NCBI GenBank assembly: GCA_021798195.1
Contig: JAJZYH010000005.1
Coordinates: forward strand, 1 to 64,000
Source: Thermoplasmata archaeon
GTDB taxonomy: Archaea > Thermoplasmatota > Thermoplasmata > Lutacidiplasmatales > UBA184
DNA length: 64,000 nucleotides
Reading direction: 5' to 3'
The stretch's first letter is position 1. Each line of letters starts with the position of its first letter. The translations under genes were made by a program, and so were the position numbers. The notes under the pieces were generated by a model. That model was not told the origin of the DNA. It saw only the letters and a program-made list of their open reading frames with translations, and searched no databases. Positions 16,181 to 24,258 of the stretch are shown here, piece by piece.

Positions 16181-17742
16181 AGGAGTACAGTTCCCTCCCG
16201 GGCTCCTCCAACGCCAACGCCGTCCTCGGGGTCCTCGCCGGGATGGCCCTCATGGTCACCTATGTGGAGACCATGGTCCTTCCCGCCTTCGAGCAGTTCT
16301 ACACCTTCTTCGACGGACCTCCCCTCACCACCATTGCCTGGATCTTGTCCGCGTACCTCCTGGTGGGCGTCGTCGTGACGCCGATCTTCGGGAAGCTGGG
16401 GGACCGCTACGGCAAGAAGAGGATGCTTCTCCTGGTGATGTCCATCTATGCCGTCGCGGTGAGCCTTGCGGGATTCTCCCCCAACATCGGCGCCGCCTTC
16501 GGGATCGATCGGATGGACCAGATCTATGTATTCATCGGGACGCGGGCGGTCCAGGGCATCGGGATGGCCATGTTCCCGCTCGCCTTCGCCATGATCCCCG
16601 AGGTCTTCCCCCCGCAGAAGGTGGGCCAGGCCCAGGGCATCGTGTCGGCCATGTTCGCCGTGGGCGCAGCTCTGGGCCTCGTGGGAGGAGGCTACATCGC
16701 CCAGACCTACGGCTGGCAGCTGACCTACCACACGGTCATCCCGGTCGCGGTGATCCTCGTGGCGCTCACCTACGTCCTCATGAACGAATCCACGCGCCGC
16801 TGGGAGAGATCCATCGATGTCCCGGGGATCCTCGGCATGGGGTTCTCCCTCGCCATGCTCATGTTCGCCATCACGGAGGGAAGTTCCTGGGGATGGACCA
16901 ATTTCGCGGGGGCCACGTGGGGGAAACTGAGCTGGGGCGTCCCGGAATTCTTCCTCCTGTCGGTCGTGGGCCTCGTCCTCTTCCTCCTCTGGGAGCCACG
17001 AAGCCCCAGCCCGGTGGTGAACTTCCACGCCCTGAAGGAACGGAACATCTGGATCTCGAACGTCAACGGTGTCATTGCCGGGATGGCGATGTTCCTGACC
17101 TTCGTCAGCATGACGGTGCTCGCCGAACTCCCGTACCCTCCCGGATTCTCCCAGGATGGGTTCCAGTTCGGGCTCATCGCGCTCCCGTCGGCCCTGACCA
17201 TGCTGGCCACCGGGCCCTTCATCGGCCGGGCGGTCTCCCGCTGGGGCCCCAAGCCCGTCATGGAGATCGGGTTCGCCGCCATGGCGCTGGGCGCGCTCGC
17301 GCTGGTGTTCCAGCATGGCTCCCTCTGGGAGCTCGTCGTGTACCCCATCCCCATCCTGGCGGGGAACGTGGCCTGCCTCATCTCCATGTCCAACATCATC
17401 ATCCTGTCCGTGGATTCCCGGGAGCTGGGGATCCAGACGGGCATGAACCAGACCTTCCGGAACTTGGGGTCTGCCATCGGGCCGGTCCTCTCCACGTCCC
17501 TTCTCGCGGCATTCACCACCACCGTGCTGCTTCCCTTCGGGATCCGCATCCAGCTATACACCTCCCGGGGCTTCGAGGTGGTCTTCGGGGTCACCGTCCT
17601 CGCCGCGATCGCTGGGGGCATCCTGAGCCTCTTCGTCCGGAACTTCCGGTTCCTGTCTGACGGGACCCGGCACGGACATCCGGGACTGGAAGGGATCCCG
17701 GAGGAGAACCCGGTGGCCGAGGTGGAGACCGTTGCGCCCTGA
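16177..17742 (+). CDS. MFS drug/solute exporter, 14-TM (DHA2-like)
   Basis: 521 aa from ATG 16177, with GGAGG 10 nt upstream. About fourteen hydrophobic helices, GKLGDRYGKKR (motif A) after TM2 and RAVQGIGMAMFPLAFAMI (motif B/C region), typical of DHA2-type proton-coupled multidrug exporters. Substrate unknown. A TATA box sits ~260 nt upstream, implying an unusually long leader (or the 77-codon ORF) in a genome where most messages look leaderless. The hydrolase gene follows on the same strand. Confidence 0.9.
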   Translation: MKEYSSLPGSSNANAVLGVLAGMALMVTYVETMVLPAFEQFYTFFDGPPLTTIAWILSAYLLVGVVVTPIFGKLGDRYGKKRMLLLVMSIYAVAVSLAGFSPNIGAAFGIDRMDQIYVFIGTRAVQGIGMAMFPLAFAMIPEVFPPQKVGQAQGIVSAMFAVGAALGLVGGGYIAQTYGWQLTYHTVIPVAVILVALTYVLMNESTRRWERSIDVPGILGMGFSLAMLMFAITEGSSWGWTNFAGATWGKLSWGVPEFFLLSVVGLVLFLLWEPRSPSPVVNFHALKERNIWISNVNGVIAGMAMFLTFVSMTVLAELPYPPGFSQDGFQFGLIALPSALTMLATGPFIGRAVSRWGPKPVMEIGFAAMALGALALVFQHGSLWELVVYPIPILAGNVACLISMSNIIILSVDSRELGIQTGMNQTFRNLGSAIGPVLSTSLLAAFTTTVLLPFGIRIQLYTSRGFEVVFGVTVLAAIAGGILSLFVRNFRFLSDGTRHGHPGLEGIPEENPVAEVETVAP

Positions 17743-17848
17743 CCCGATGGCCCCGGGTCACGGGCGGGACCCCCGCGACCCGGAGGCGGGGAGGATCGGA
17801 AGAGAGGGGAGACCTCCCTCCGCGGTGGATGGGCGGGGCCCTGCCGAA

Positions 17849-18640
17849 ATGGACGGCCACCGGCTGACCCTCCCGCTGGACGGGATCACCTGGTCCTATC
17901 TCGAGGGAGGAACGGGGGACACGGTGGTCTTCCTTCATGGTGCCGTGAGCCTGGGACAGGTCTGGACGGGGGCGTTCCCACGGCTCGCCGCACGCCACCG
18001 CGTGATCCTGCCGGATCTTCCGGGGTTCGGGGATTCGGAGGCAAACCCCCCATTGGAGACCCTGGCGGACGTGATCGCTGCCCTGGACCCCTTCCTGGAT
18101 GCGGTGGCGCCTTCCCCCTTCACACTGGTGGGGAATTCCCTGGGCGGGACCCTGGCGACTCTCTGGACCCGGAGCCACCCCCAGCGTCTCCGGGGACTGG
18201 TCCTGGTGGCCCCGGCCGGCCTCTCGGGAGGGGCGGAGGCATCCGGCCCCGCGGCCGCGGGGTCGCTCCGGGAGATGAACTCCCGGCTCTTCTCCGACGT
18301 CGGCCGGGCCCGAGGGAACCTCCCGCACTTCTCGGTGCCTCAGGCACGGATGAGATGGGCACGGGCCCGGAGCACCACCCGTCGCTGGCTCCGGAGGGGG
18401 ATCCCTCCGATCTCGCTCGAGGACCTTCCGGTCCCCATCCGTGTGATCTGGGGCACCGAGGACCGGATCCTTCCCTACGCTGAGGTGCTCCGCGCCATGG
18501 AGGGACTCCCGGGCGGCACGCTGGTCCCCCTCGCGGACTGCGGGCACCTCCCCCAATGGGATTGCCCCGAGGCCTTCGTGGCGGCGGTGGAGGACTTCCT
18601 CCGAGGGAGCGCTCCTCCCCGAGGTGTTCCGCGACCTTGA
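17849..18640 (+). CDS. Alpha/beta hydrolase
   Basis: 263 aa from ATG 17849 (alternatives ATG 17747 and TTG 17732 add a disordered Pro/Gly/Arg stretch). Catalytic triad elements: nucleophile elbow GNSLGG, acid in WGTEDRILP, His in CGHLPQWDCPE; oxyanion motif FLHGAVS. Closest in pattern to HPD/MhpC-like C-C hydrolases or esterases, but the substrate is unknown. Its TGA overlaps the next ATG (TGATG), so it is coupled to the thioredoxin-fold gene. Confidence 0.88.
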   Translation: MDGHRLTLPLDGITWSYLEGGTGDTVVFLHGAVSLGQVWTGAFPRLAARHRVILPDLPGFGDSEANPPLETLADVIAALDPFLDAVAPSPFTLVGNSLGGTLATLWTRSHPQRLRGLVLVAPAGLSGGAEASGPAAAGSLREMNSRLFSDVGRARGNLPHFSVPQARMRWARARSTTRRWLRRGIPPISLEDLPVPIRVIWGTEDRILPYAEVLRAMEGLPGGTLVPLADCGHLPQWDCPEAFVAAVEDFLRGSAPPRGVPRP

Positions 18641-19368
18641 TGGGCACCGAGGTCCATGCGGACCCCATGGAAGGAAGCGGCGGACGGGGGCAACCGCCCC
18701 TTTCGGACCCCGGGGTCCTTGCGGCACTGGCCCCGCTCCGCGAACTCCGGTGGCGCCATCCGGTGGAAGTGGGCCTCCACGCAGCTTCCATCCCCTGTCC
18801 TCCGTGCGACCGGATGGATTCCTTCGCCCGGGCTCTCCTCCGCTCCGCCCCGAACCTCTCGCTCGAGTTCGTGGCTCCCGCAGGGCTCGATCAAACGGGG
18901 GAAGCCGCACCCGTCCCATGGCTCCGCTTCCCCGAGCCTTCTCGCATCCGCTTCCTGGGGGCTCCCGGGAGCGCCCTCTCCCCCGCGTTCGCGGGTCTCC
19001 TCACGGAGGCCGTCCAGGGCCCGGGTCCGCTGGATCCCGCCCTCCGGGAGGTTCTCCGTCAGATCCTGCGCCGGCATCATCTGCGCCTCTTCGTCTCGGA
19101 GCAGGGACCGGATTCGTCCCCGGTCCTCTGGGCCCTGGGAAGATGGGTCCTCCATGACGAGCGTCACCTCCGCCTGGACGTGATCTCCGTGGATCAGATG
19201 CCGGACCTTTCCCGACACTTCGGGGTGCGGACCATCCCCGCTCTCCGCGTGGACGATTTCGCCCACTTCTATGCGAGCCCCGACCCACGGGAGCTTTCGG
19301 GTGCGCTCCGGGACGTCCTGCCCGACGGGAGCTGGCCCGCCACGGATCCTCCCGCGACCGGCCGATGA
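18640..19368 (+). CDS. Tandem thioredoxin-fold protein (PDO-like) with one degenerate active site
   Basis: 242 aa. Two thioredoxin-like units in tandem, as in archaeal protein disulfide oxidoreductases. The first carries CPPC near residue 48. In the second, the strand-turn LRLFVSEQGPDSSP aligns with the usual FVTPTCPYCP, so both cysteines are lost (GPDS); its cis-Pro loop RTIPALRV remains. Probably a thiol-disulfide enzyme working through one site (inference). Start ATG 18640 overlaps the hydrolase stop. Convergent with the Hef-like gene. Confidence 0.75.
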   Translation: MGTEVHADPMEGSGGRGQPPLSDPGVLAALAPLRELRWRHPVEVGLHAASIPCPPCDRMDSFARALLRSAPNLSLEFVAPAGLDQTGEAAPVPWLRFPEPSRIRFLGAPGSALSPAFAGLLTEAVQGPGPLDPALREVLRQILRRHHLRLFVSEQGPDSSPVLWALGRWVLHDERHLRLDVISVDQMPDLSRHFGVRTIPALRVDDFAHFYASPDPRELSGALRDVLPDGSWPATDPPATGR

Positions 19369-19396
19369 ACCAACGGTCCACGCCATGCGGCGAAGC

Positions 19397-21169
19397 TCAC
19401 GACGGATCCGGAGGGGGGACGGATGGGGAACCGGAGACCCGGGGCGCTTGACCCATCCGCCGAACGTGACGCCGCATGGCGGACTCCCGTTTCCTCTCCG
19501 CGCGCTGATACCCCTCGTCCCGGGTCCCGGACGCCATGAGCACCACCACCTTCCCCGCGGCGTTCCGGCCCGTGCGTCCGCGGCGCTGGATGGTCCGGAT
19601 CTCCGAGGGGAGCGCCTCGTAGAAGACCACGAGGTCCACGTTGGGGATGTCCAACCCCTCCTCCGCCACGCTGCTCGCCACGAGGACCGGGAAGCGTCCT
19701 TCCCGGAAGTCCTCCACCAGGCGGACCTGCTCCCGCTGCTTCATCCCCTGGTCCTCGGCGTTCCGGGTCGCCTGCCCCACGAACCGACGCGCCGCGATGC
19801 CATGGGCCCGGAGCGTCGCCTGGATGGCCCGGATGGTGTCCCGGAACTGGGCGAAGACGAGGATCCGGGCCTTCGGGTTCGACGCCATCTCCTCCGCCAC
19901 GACGCGGGCCAGTTCCGCCAGCTTGGGATGGGACACGTCCGAACCCCCCTCGAGGATCTTCCGGCCCACGGTGAGAGCCTTCTGGACCGTGGGAAGGGAT
20001 AGGAAGGCCCGGTCCGCCCGACCGGGCCGATCCTTGGTCGCCAGCCGCTTGAGATAGTCGAGGAACGGGGCCACTCCCTGCGTCTCCAGGAGCTCCAGGC
20101 TGTGCTGGAGGTGGATGGCCAGCATGAGACGGTACATGGCGCCGAACTTCCGCCCCATGGGGCCCGGGCGCGCCATGATGGCTCCCCGGGTCTCCACAAG
20201 GTCCTTCACGCCCACGTACGCCAGGGGCTTCTTCCGGAGGAAGCCCATCCGTTGCAGCCGGACGAGCTCCTCGTGGAGGCTTCCCCGGAGCGCCTTGCGG
20301 ACCTCCTCGACCTCCGCGGGCAGCTTCACCCGGACGGTCTCCATGGAGATCGATTGCAGGTACCCCTGGACATCCGGATCGCCCGGGGAGCGGGCCTCCG
20401 CCCGGGTGATCCCCAGGTGGCCCAGCACCTCCCGGATCTTCGCCTCCTGGCCTCCCGGGGAGGCGGTGAGCCCCAGGACGCGGCGTCCTTCCCCCCGCTG
20501 CGTGCGGTAGATGGAGGCGACCTTGACGTAGGCATAGTTCCCCACGGCCCTGTGGGCCTCGTCGAAAATGAGGAGTCCCACGTCCACCAGGGAGTAAGCT
20601 CCGTCCTGGAGGTCGTTGAGCACCACCTGGGGCGTGGCGAACACGAAGTCCGCCGCGTCCCAGTTCCCCTCCCTCCGCGGGGAGGACACGGTCCCCGTGA
20701 AGACGGTCCGGGGAAGGGACCGGAACCACTGGGAGAAGCTTCGGGCGTGCTGCTCCACCAACGGGCGCGTGGGGGCGAGCATCAGGACCTTTCCCTGACG
20801 CGCTCTCCGGCGCTCCGCGGCCACAAGGGCGGCGATCACCGTCTTCCCCAGGCCCGTGGGGAGGACCACCAGCACGTCCTCCGCGAGGGCCGCCCGGGCG
20901 ATGGATAGCTGGAAGGGGTGCGCCCGCAGGGCCCGGGGACGCAACAACGGATGTTGGACGAACCCGTCGGCCGTTGCCTCGAGGAGCTCCCCCTCCGGCA
21001 CGTGGGCCCAAGAGGCATCCTCCGGGTTCTCCGGCGGCCCCCCCTCGCCGGGGTCCCCCCCATCGGTCTGCGAGACGAATTCGTCGAGGGTCCTCTGCGG
21101 TTTGGTGGTGCGGGAGAGGAGGGCAGGGCCGGCCCCGGGGGAACCCTCACTGAGTCTGAGTGTGTCCAT
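19397..21169 (-). CDS. hef: Hef/FANCM-like superfamily 2 DNA helicase without nuclease domain
   Basis: 590 aa. Helicase for stalled or branched forks. Motif I PTGLGKT (about residue 104), motif II DEAHRA, GLTAS, then a long helical insertion (the Hef/FANCM branch-recognition insert), motif V SSVAEEGLDIPNVD and motif VI QRRGRTGR. Euryarchaeal Hef normally continues into an ERCC4/XPF nuclease and HhH; here the protein stops soon after the helicase, so it is a stand-alone helicase. N-terminal residues 23-33 (PQRTLDEFVSQ) resemble a PIP-box (QRTLDEFV), a possible PCNA contact. Start ATG 21169; no clean TATA spacing. Confidence 0.9.
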   Translation of the reverse strand: MDTLRLSEGSPGAGPALLSRTTKPQRTLDEFVSQTDGGDPGEGGPPENPEDASWAHVPEGELLEATADGFVQHPLLRPRALRAHPFQLSIARAALAEDVLVVLPTGLGKTVIAALVAAERRRARQGKVLMLAPTRPLVEQHARSFSQWFRSLPRTVFTGTVSSPRREGNWDAADFVFATPQVVLNDLQDGAYSLVDVGLLIFDEAHRAVGNYAYVKVASIYRTQRGEGRRVLGLTASPGGQEAKIREVLGHLGITRAEARSPGDPDVQGYLQSISMETVRVKLPAEVEEVRKALRGSLHEELVRLQRMGFLRKKPLAYVGVKDLVETRGAIMARPGPMGRKFGAMYRLMLAIHLQHSLELLETQGVAPFLDYLKRLATKDRPGRADRAFLSLPTVQKALTVGRKILEGGSDVSHPKLAELARVVAEEMASNPKARILVFAQFRDTIRAIQATLRAHGIAARRFVGQATRNAEDQGMKQREQVRLVEDFREGRFPVLVASSVAEEGLDIPNVDLVVFYEALPSEIRTIQRRGRTGRNAAGKVVVLMASGTRDEGYQRAERKRESAMRRHVRRMGQAPRVSGSPSVPPPDPS

Positions 21170-21723
21170 GTAGAGATCTCACCGACAGATGGCCCGGGGG
21201 GAGGGGCCGCCACTTAATTCTCCTTCGCCTTGCGGAGAGCGCGGGCCGCGGCGGTGGACCACGTCGTTCCAGCGAAAATGATGTGGGTACGTCACGTCGG
21301 TCCCTTGGGTCCGGCGTGGGTCCAACACACCTCCGAGGGCTCGCATGTCCACGCTGGATCCGGCCGCTGAGTGTTTGCCCCGGTGGTGCCCCTTCCGGCG
21401 GGTTGCAGAATCCTCCCCGCATGGAACGATGGTCTCGGTCCACTCGCGGAGATCAAGAAGATCGAGGGAGGGCGTGACGGGGCGCGGGAGCTGGGGAGCC
21501 CGGGGATTCGCGGGGGGGTCTCACGGGTGGCGCCCCGGGTCCTTCCAGTCGGTCCTGAATCGGTCGCAGGATGGCCCGTGTTGGTGGGAGGGTCGATCCG
21601 AGGGCGGGATCCGCAATCTCCCGGGCACATGTCGGGCTGCCGATGGGACGCCATGGGCAAGCGAGGAGAACGGTCCGGGGAGATCGGATCGCGGGGAGCC
21701 GTCCCCGGCATTCCGTTGATGGC
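21170..21723. other. 554 bp without a convincing gene
   Basis: ORFs of about 100-140 codons occur on both strands but share no protein-like features. A TTAAT element near 21213 could belong to the hef promoter on the minus strand. No tRNA-like fold found. Confidence 0.4.
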
Positions 21724-22380
21724 CTACTTCACCTTCTCGTAGTCGATGAGGATGGCGTACAGGAGAGGATAAAGCGGGTCGATGTTCCCCAACAGGTCGA
21801 CATTGTAGGTATCGGCGATCGCCACCCACTTTTCGTGGACCTTGGCGACCTCATTCCCGACCCCATCGCGGATCTTGAAGTTGTGCCGGAGGAGGTTTCC
21901 TTCCGATTGGAGCATCGGTCTCCCATCCGGGGAGACGGCTGTCGCTTGGATCCCTCCCATAAGGCTGCGCTGGACCGTGATGACGACCCGGGAAAAGCCC
22001 GCCCGGTCCACCAGGGTGAAGACGGAGGAGTTTGCGCTGCCTTCCTTCTGGATCATCCCCCACACTGTTCCCTGGGCGTCGATCAGACTATAGCTCATGG
22101 CCATCGATCGGGTCGCCCTCCGCCCGAGGTAGCCCCCTCCTACGGTCGCGACGAGGTCTCCGACGACGGCCGCCCGGATGTTCTGTCCCTTGTTTCCCTT
22201 GACCTCGAAGAGGGGCTGCTTGCCCTCGTCCATCACCGTGTAGCTATGCCCGAGAGAAAGGACCTGGTGACGGACGAGGAAGCTCTTCCTCCCCGCCAAC
22301 CGGAGCGCAGTTTGCAGGTCGATCGGCCCCACCGATCTGCCCGGCGGTGTGAACGCACCCGGGAGCGGGTTCGCGGACAT
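21724..22380 (-). CDS. LURP-one-related (Tubby-like) protein
   Basis: 218 aa from ATG 22380. Alternating beta strands with SFLVRHQVLSLGHSYTVMDE, PLFEVKG, SLIDAQGTVWGMIQKE and WVAIADTYNVDL match the LURP-one/phospholipid-scramblase-like fold, a 12-stranded barrel around a hydrophobic helix (here DPLYPLLYAILIDY at the C-terminus). Biochemical role unknown; family members are often membrane-associated. The longer ORF to 23586 is a shadow of serS. Confidence 0.75.
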   Translation of the reverse strand: MSANPLPGAFTPPGRSVGPIDLQTALRLAGRKSFLVRHQVLSLGHSYTVMDEGKQPLFEVKGNKGQNIRAAVVGDLVATVGGGYLGRRATRSMAMSYSLIDAQGTVWGMIQKEGSANSSVFTLVDRAGFSRVVITVQRSLMGGIQATAVSPDGRPMLQSEGNLLRHNFKIRDGVGNEVAKVHEKWVAIADTYNVDLLGNIDPLYPLLYAILIDYEKVK

Positions 22381-22736
22381 ATGCAATGGATGGAATGAGT
22401 AGGCTCCCCTCACTTGAAGCCTTGGGTGGGAGGGCTTTGGGCTCCCGAGCGACCCCTGGGACGAAGCCGATGTGGGTTTTGTCCCATGCCCCGAATTTCT
22501 GTCCCATCCTTCAGGTTCGACCAGGGCCGCTCCGGATGGGGGTCGGAATCGGGGAGGCGGAGACCCCGGCAACCCCGCTTCTGGGTCGAGGGGAACCGGT
22601 CCCGGCGGAGGGTGCGGGGAGAGGCCGGGAATCCCCTCCGCGAGGTGCCCCGCACGACCTCCCCTTTGACCGGCAGGGTGGTGCCCCGCAAGGAGAGACG
22701 TGGATCGTACCCGAGAGGCGCAGGGGAGAAGGTCTC
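22381..22736. other. 356 bp between the LURP-like gene and serS, nothing clear
   Basis: Should hold the promoter of the LURP-like gene (minus strand), but no good TATA box was seen. TGTCCCAT occurs twice near 22470 and 22500. No ORF or RNA fold supported. Confidence 0.35.
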
Positions 22737-24038
22737 TCAGCGGCCGATCTCGTTCCGAGGCTCCAACCGTTCCCGACCCCCCATGTAGGGGATGAGGACC
22801 CGGGGGATCCGGACCGTCCCGTCGGGAGCCTGTCCACCCTCCAGGATCACGGCCATCGCCCGCGACGTGGCCACCTCCGTGGAGTTCAAGGTGTGAGGCA
22901 CCCGTTTGCCCGGCTTGCCCGCCTTTCCCATCCGGATGCCCAGGCGCCGGGCCTGGTAGTCCGTGCAATTGGAGCAGCTCACCACCTCCCGGTAGGCCTT
23001 CTGCCGGGGGAACCACGCCTCGATGTCGTACTTCTTCGCCGCCACCACGCCCAGATCCCCGGTGCAGACGTTCACCACGCGGTAGGGGATCTCCAGGGCC
23101 CGGAAGAACTCTTCCGCGTTGGCACGGAGCTCCTCGTGCACCTTGGGGGAATCCTCCGGCGCGCAGAAGACGAACTGCTCCACCTTGCTGAACTGATGGA
23201 CCCGGAAGATGCCCTTCTGATCCACCCCGTGGCCCCCGATCTCCCGCCGGAAGTTCTGGCTGATGCCGGCCAGCCGGATGGGGAGCGAGGTCTCCTCCAG
23301 GATCTTCCCCCGATAGAGCGCCGCGAGAGGGTGCTCGCTGGTGGCGATGAGGTAGAGGTCCTCCCCCTCGACCCGGTACATCACCTTCTCGAAATCGGCG
23401 AGATCGGTCACCCCCTCGTAGGGTTCCCGGCGGAGCATGTACGGGGGGACGACGGGGACGAACCCCTTCTGGACGAGACGGTCCACCGCGAACCTCTGCA
23501 GGGCCAGGTCCAGGAGGGCAAGATCGCCGAGAAGGTAGTAGAACCCCGCACCGCTCACGTCCCGGGCCTGGCCGAACTCCGCCCAACCCATTGCCTCGGC
23601 GAGGTCTCCATGGGAGCGGAGGGGAAACCCGGGCTCCACCGGCTCTCCCCAGCGGGAGACCTCCACGTTTCCCGTGTCGTCGGTGCCGAACGGGACGGAC
23701 GGATCCAGAAGGTTCGGGAGGCGGCGCAGGAGGTCATCTCGGACGCGCGCTGTCTCCTTCTCGCGGAGCTCCAGCGCCTCGATCTGGGCGGGGAGTTCCC
23801 GGGCCTCCCGGGACACCTCCTCGGGAGGGGGTGTCCCGGACTTGTGTGCCCGGGCCAGGGCCTGGGACAGACGGTTGCGCTGGGCCCGGAGGCGATCCGC
23901 CTCCCCGTGCAGCCTCCGCCACTCCGTGTCCACCTCCAGCGCCTGCTTGAGGAGCGCGACGTACGGAGGATGCCGGCGGCGTTCCAGGTTCTCTTCGACG
24001 TGGCGGGGGTCCTGACGGATGAGGTCAATGTCCAGCAT
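22737..24038 (-). CDS. serS: Seryl-tRNA synthetase (common type)
   Basis: 433 aa from ATG 24038. Charges tRNA-Ser. The N-terminal ~110 residues form the tRNA-binding coiled-coil arm (heptads with ADRLRAQRNRLSQALARA). Class II catalytic motifs follow: TSEHPLAALYRGKILEE, motif 2 ISQNFRREIGGHGVDQKGIF, and motif 3 near the C-terminus (NSTEVATSRAMAVILEG). This is the common SerRS, not the methanogen-type. A minus-strand TTTAGC element 33 nt upstream supports this start. Confidence 0.96.
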   Translation of the reverse strand: MLDIDLIRQDPRHVEENLERRRHPPYVALLKQALEVDTEWRRLHGEADRLRAQRNRLSQALARAHKSGTPPPEEVSREARELPAQIEALELREKETARVRDDLLRRLPNLLDPSVPFGTDDTGNVEVSRWGEPVEPGFPLRSHGDLAEAMGWAEFGQARDVSGAGFYYLLGDLALLDLALQRFAVDRLVQKGFVPVVPPYMLRREPYEGVTDLADFEKVMYRVEGEDLYLIATSEHPLAALYRGKILEETSLPIRLAGISQNFRREIGGHGVDQKGIFRVHQFSKVEQFVFCAPEDSPKVHEELRANAEEFFRALEIPYRVVNVCTGDLGVVAAKKYDIEAWFPRQKAYREVVSCSNCTDYQARRLGIRMGKAGKPGKRVPHTLNSTEVATSRAMAVILEGGQAPDGTVRIPRVLIPYMGGRERLEPRNEIGR

Positions 24039-24066
24039 CTGGTTCCGTTCGGCATGGAGGGGGCCC

Positions 24067-24075
24067 GCTAAATCA
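24067..24075 (-). promoter_or_regulatory. Probable TATA box for serS
   Basis: TGATTTAGC on the minus strand, centred ~33 nt before ATG 24038. Confidence 0.4.
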
Positions 24076-24258
24076 TTATCTTCGCCGCGAGGGGACCGTG
24101 GCATCCGACGGGGGGCGCCCGAGACGTTGCCGGTGCCTCGCCCCGGCGTGTGCGTCCCCGGAGGCCCGAAGTGCATCCTCCCGGAGGTTCCACAATGGAT
24201 TGGGAAGGGATTGGGAACCGAATCTGGCGGCCGTTCAAGTGCTCGCATCGCCGTGTCC

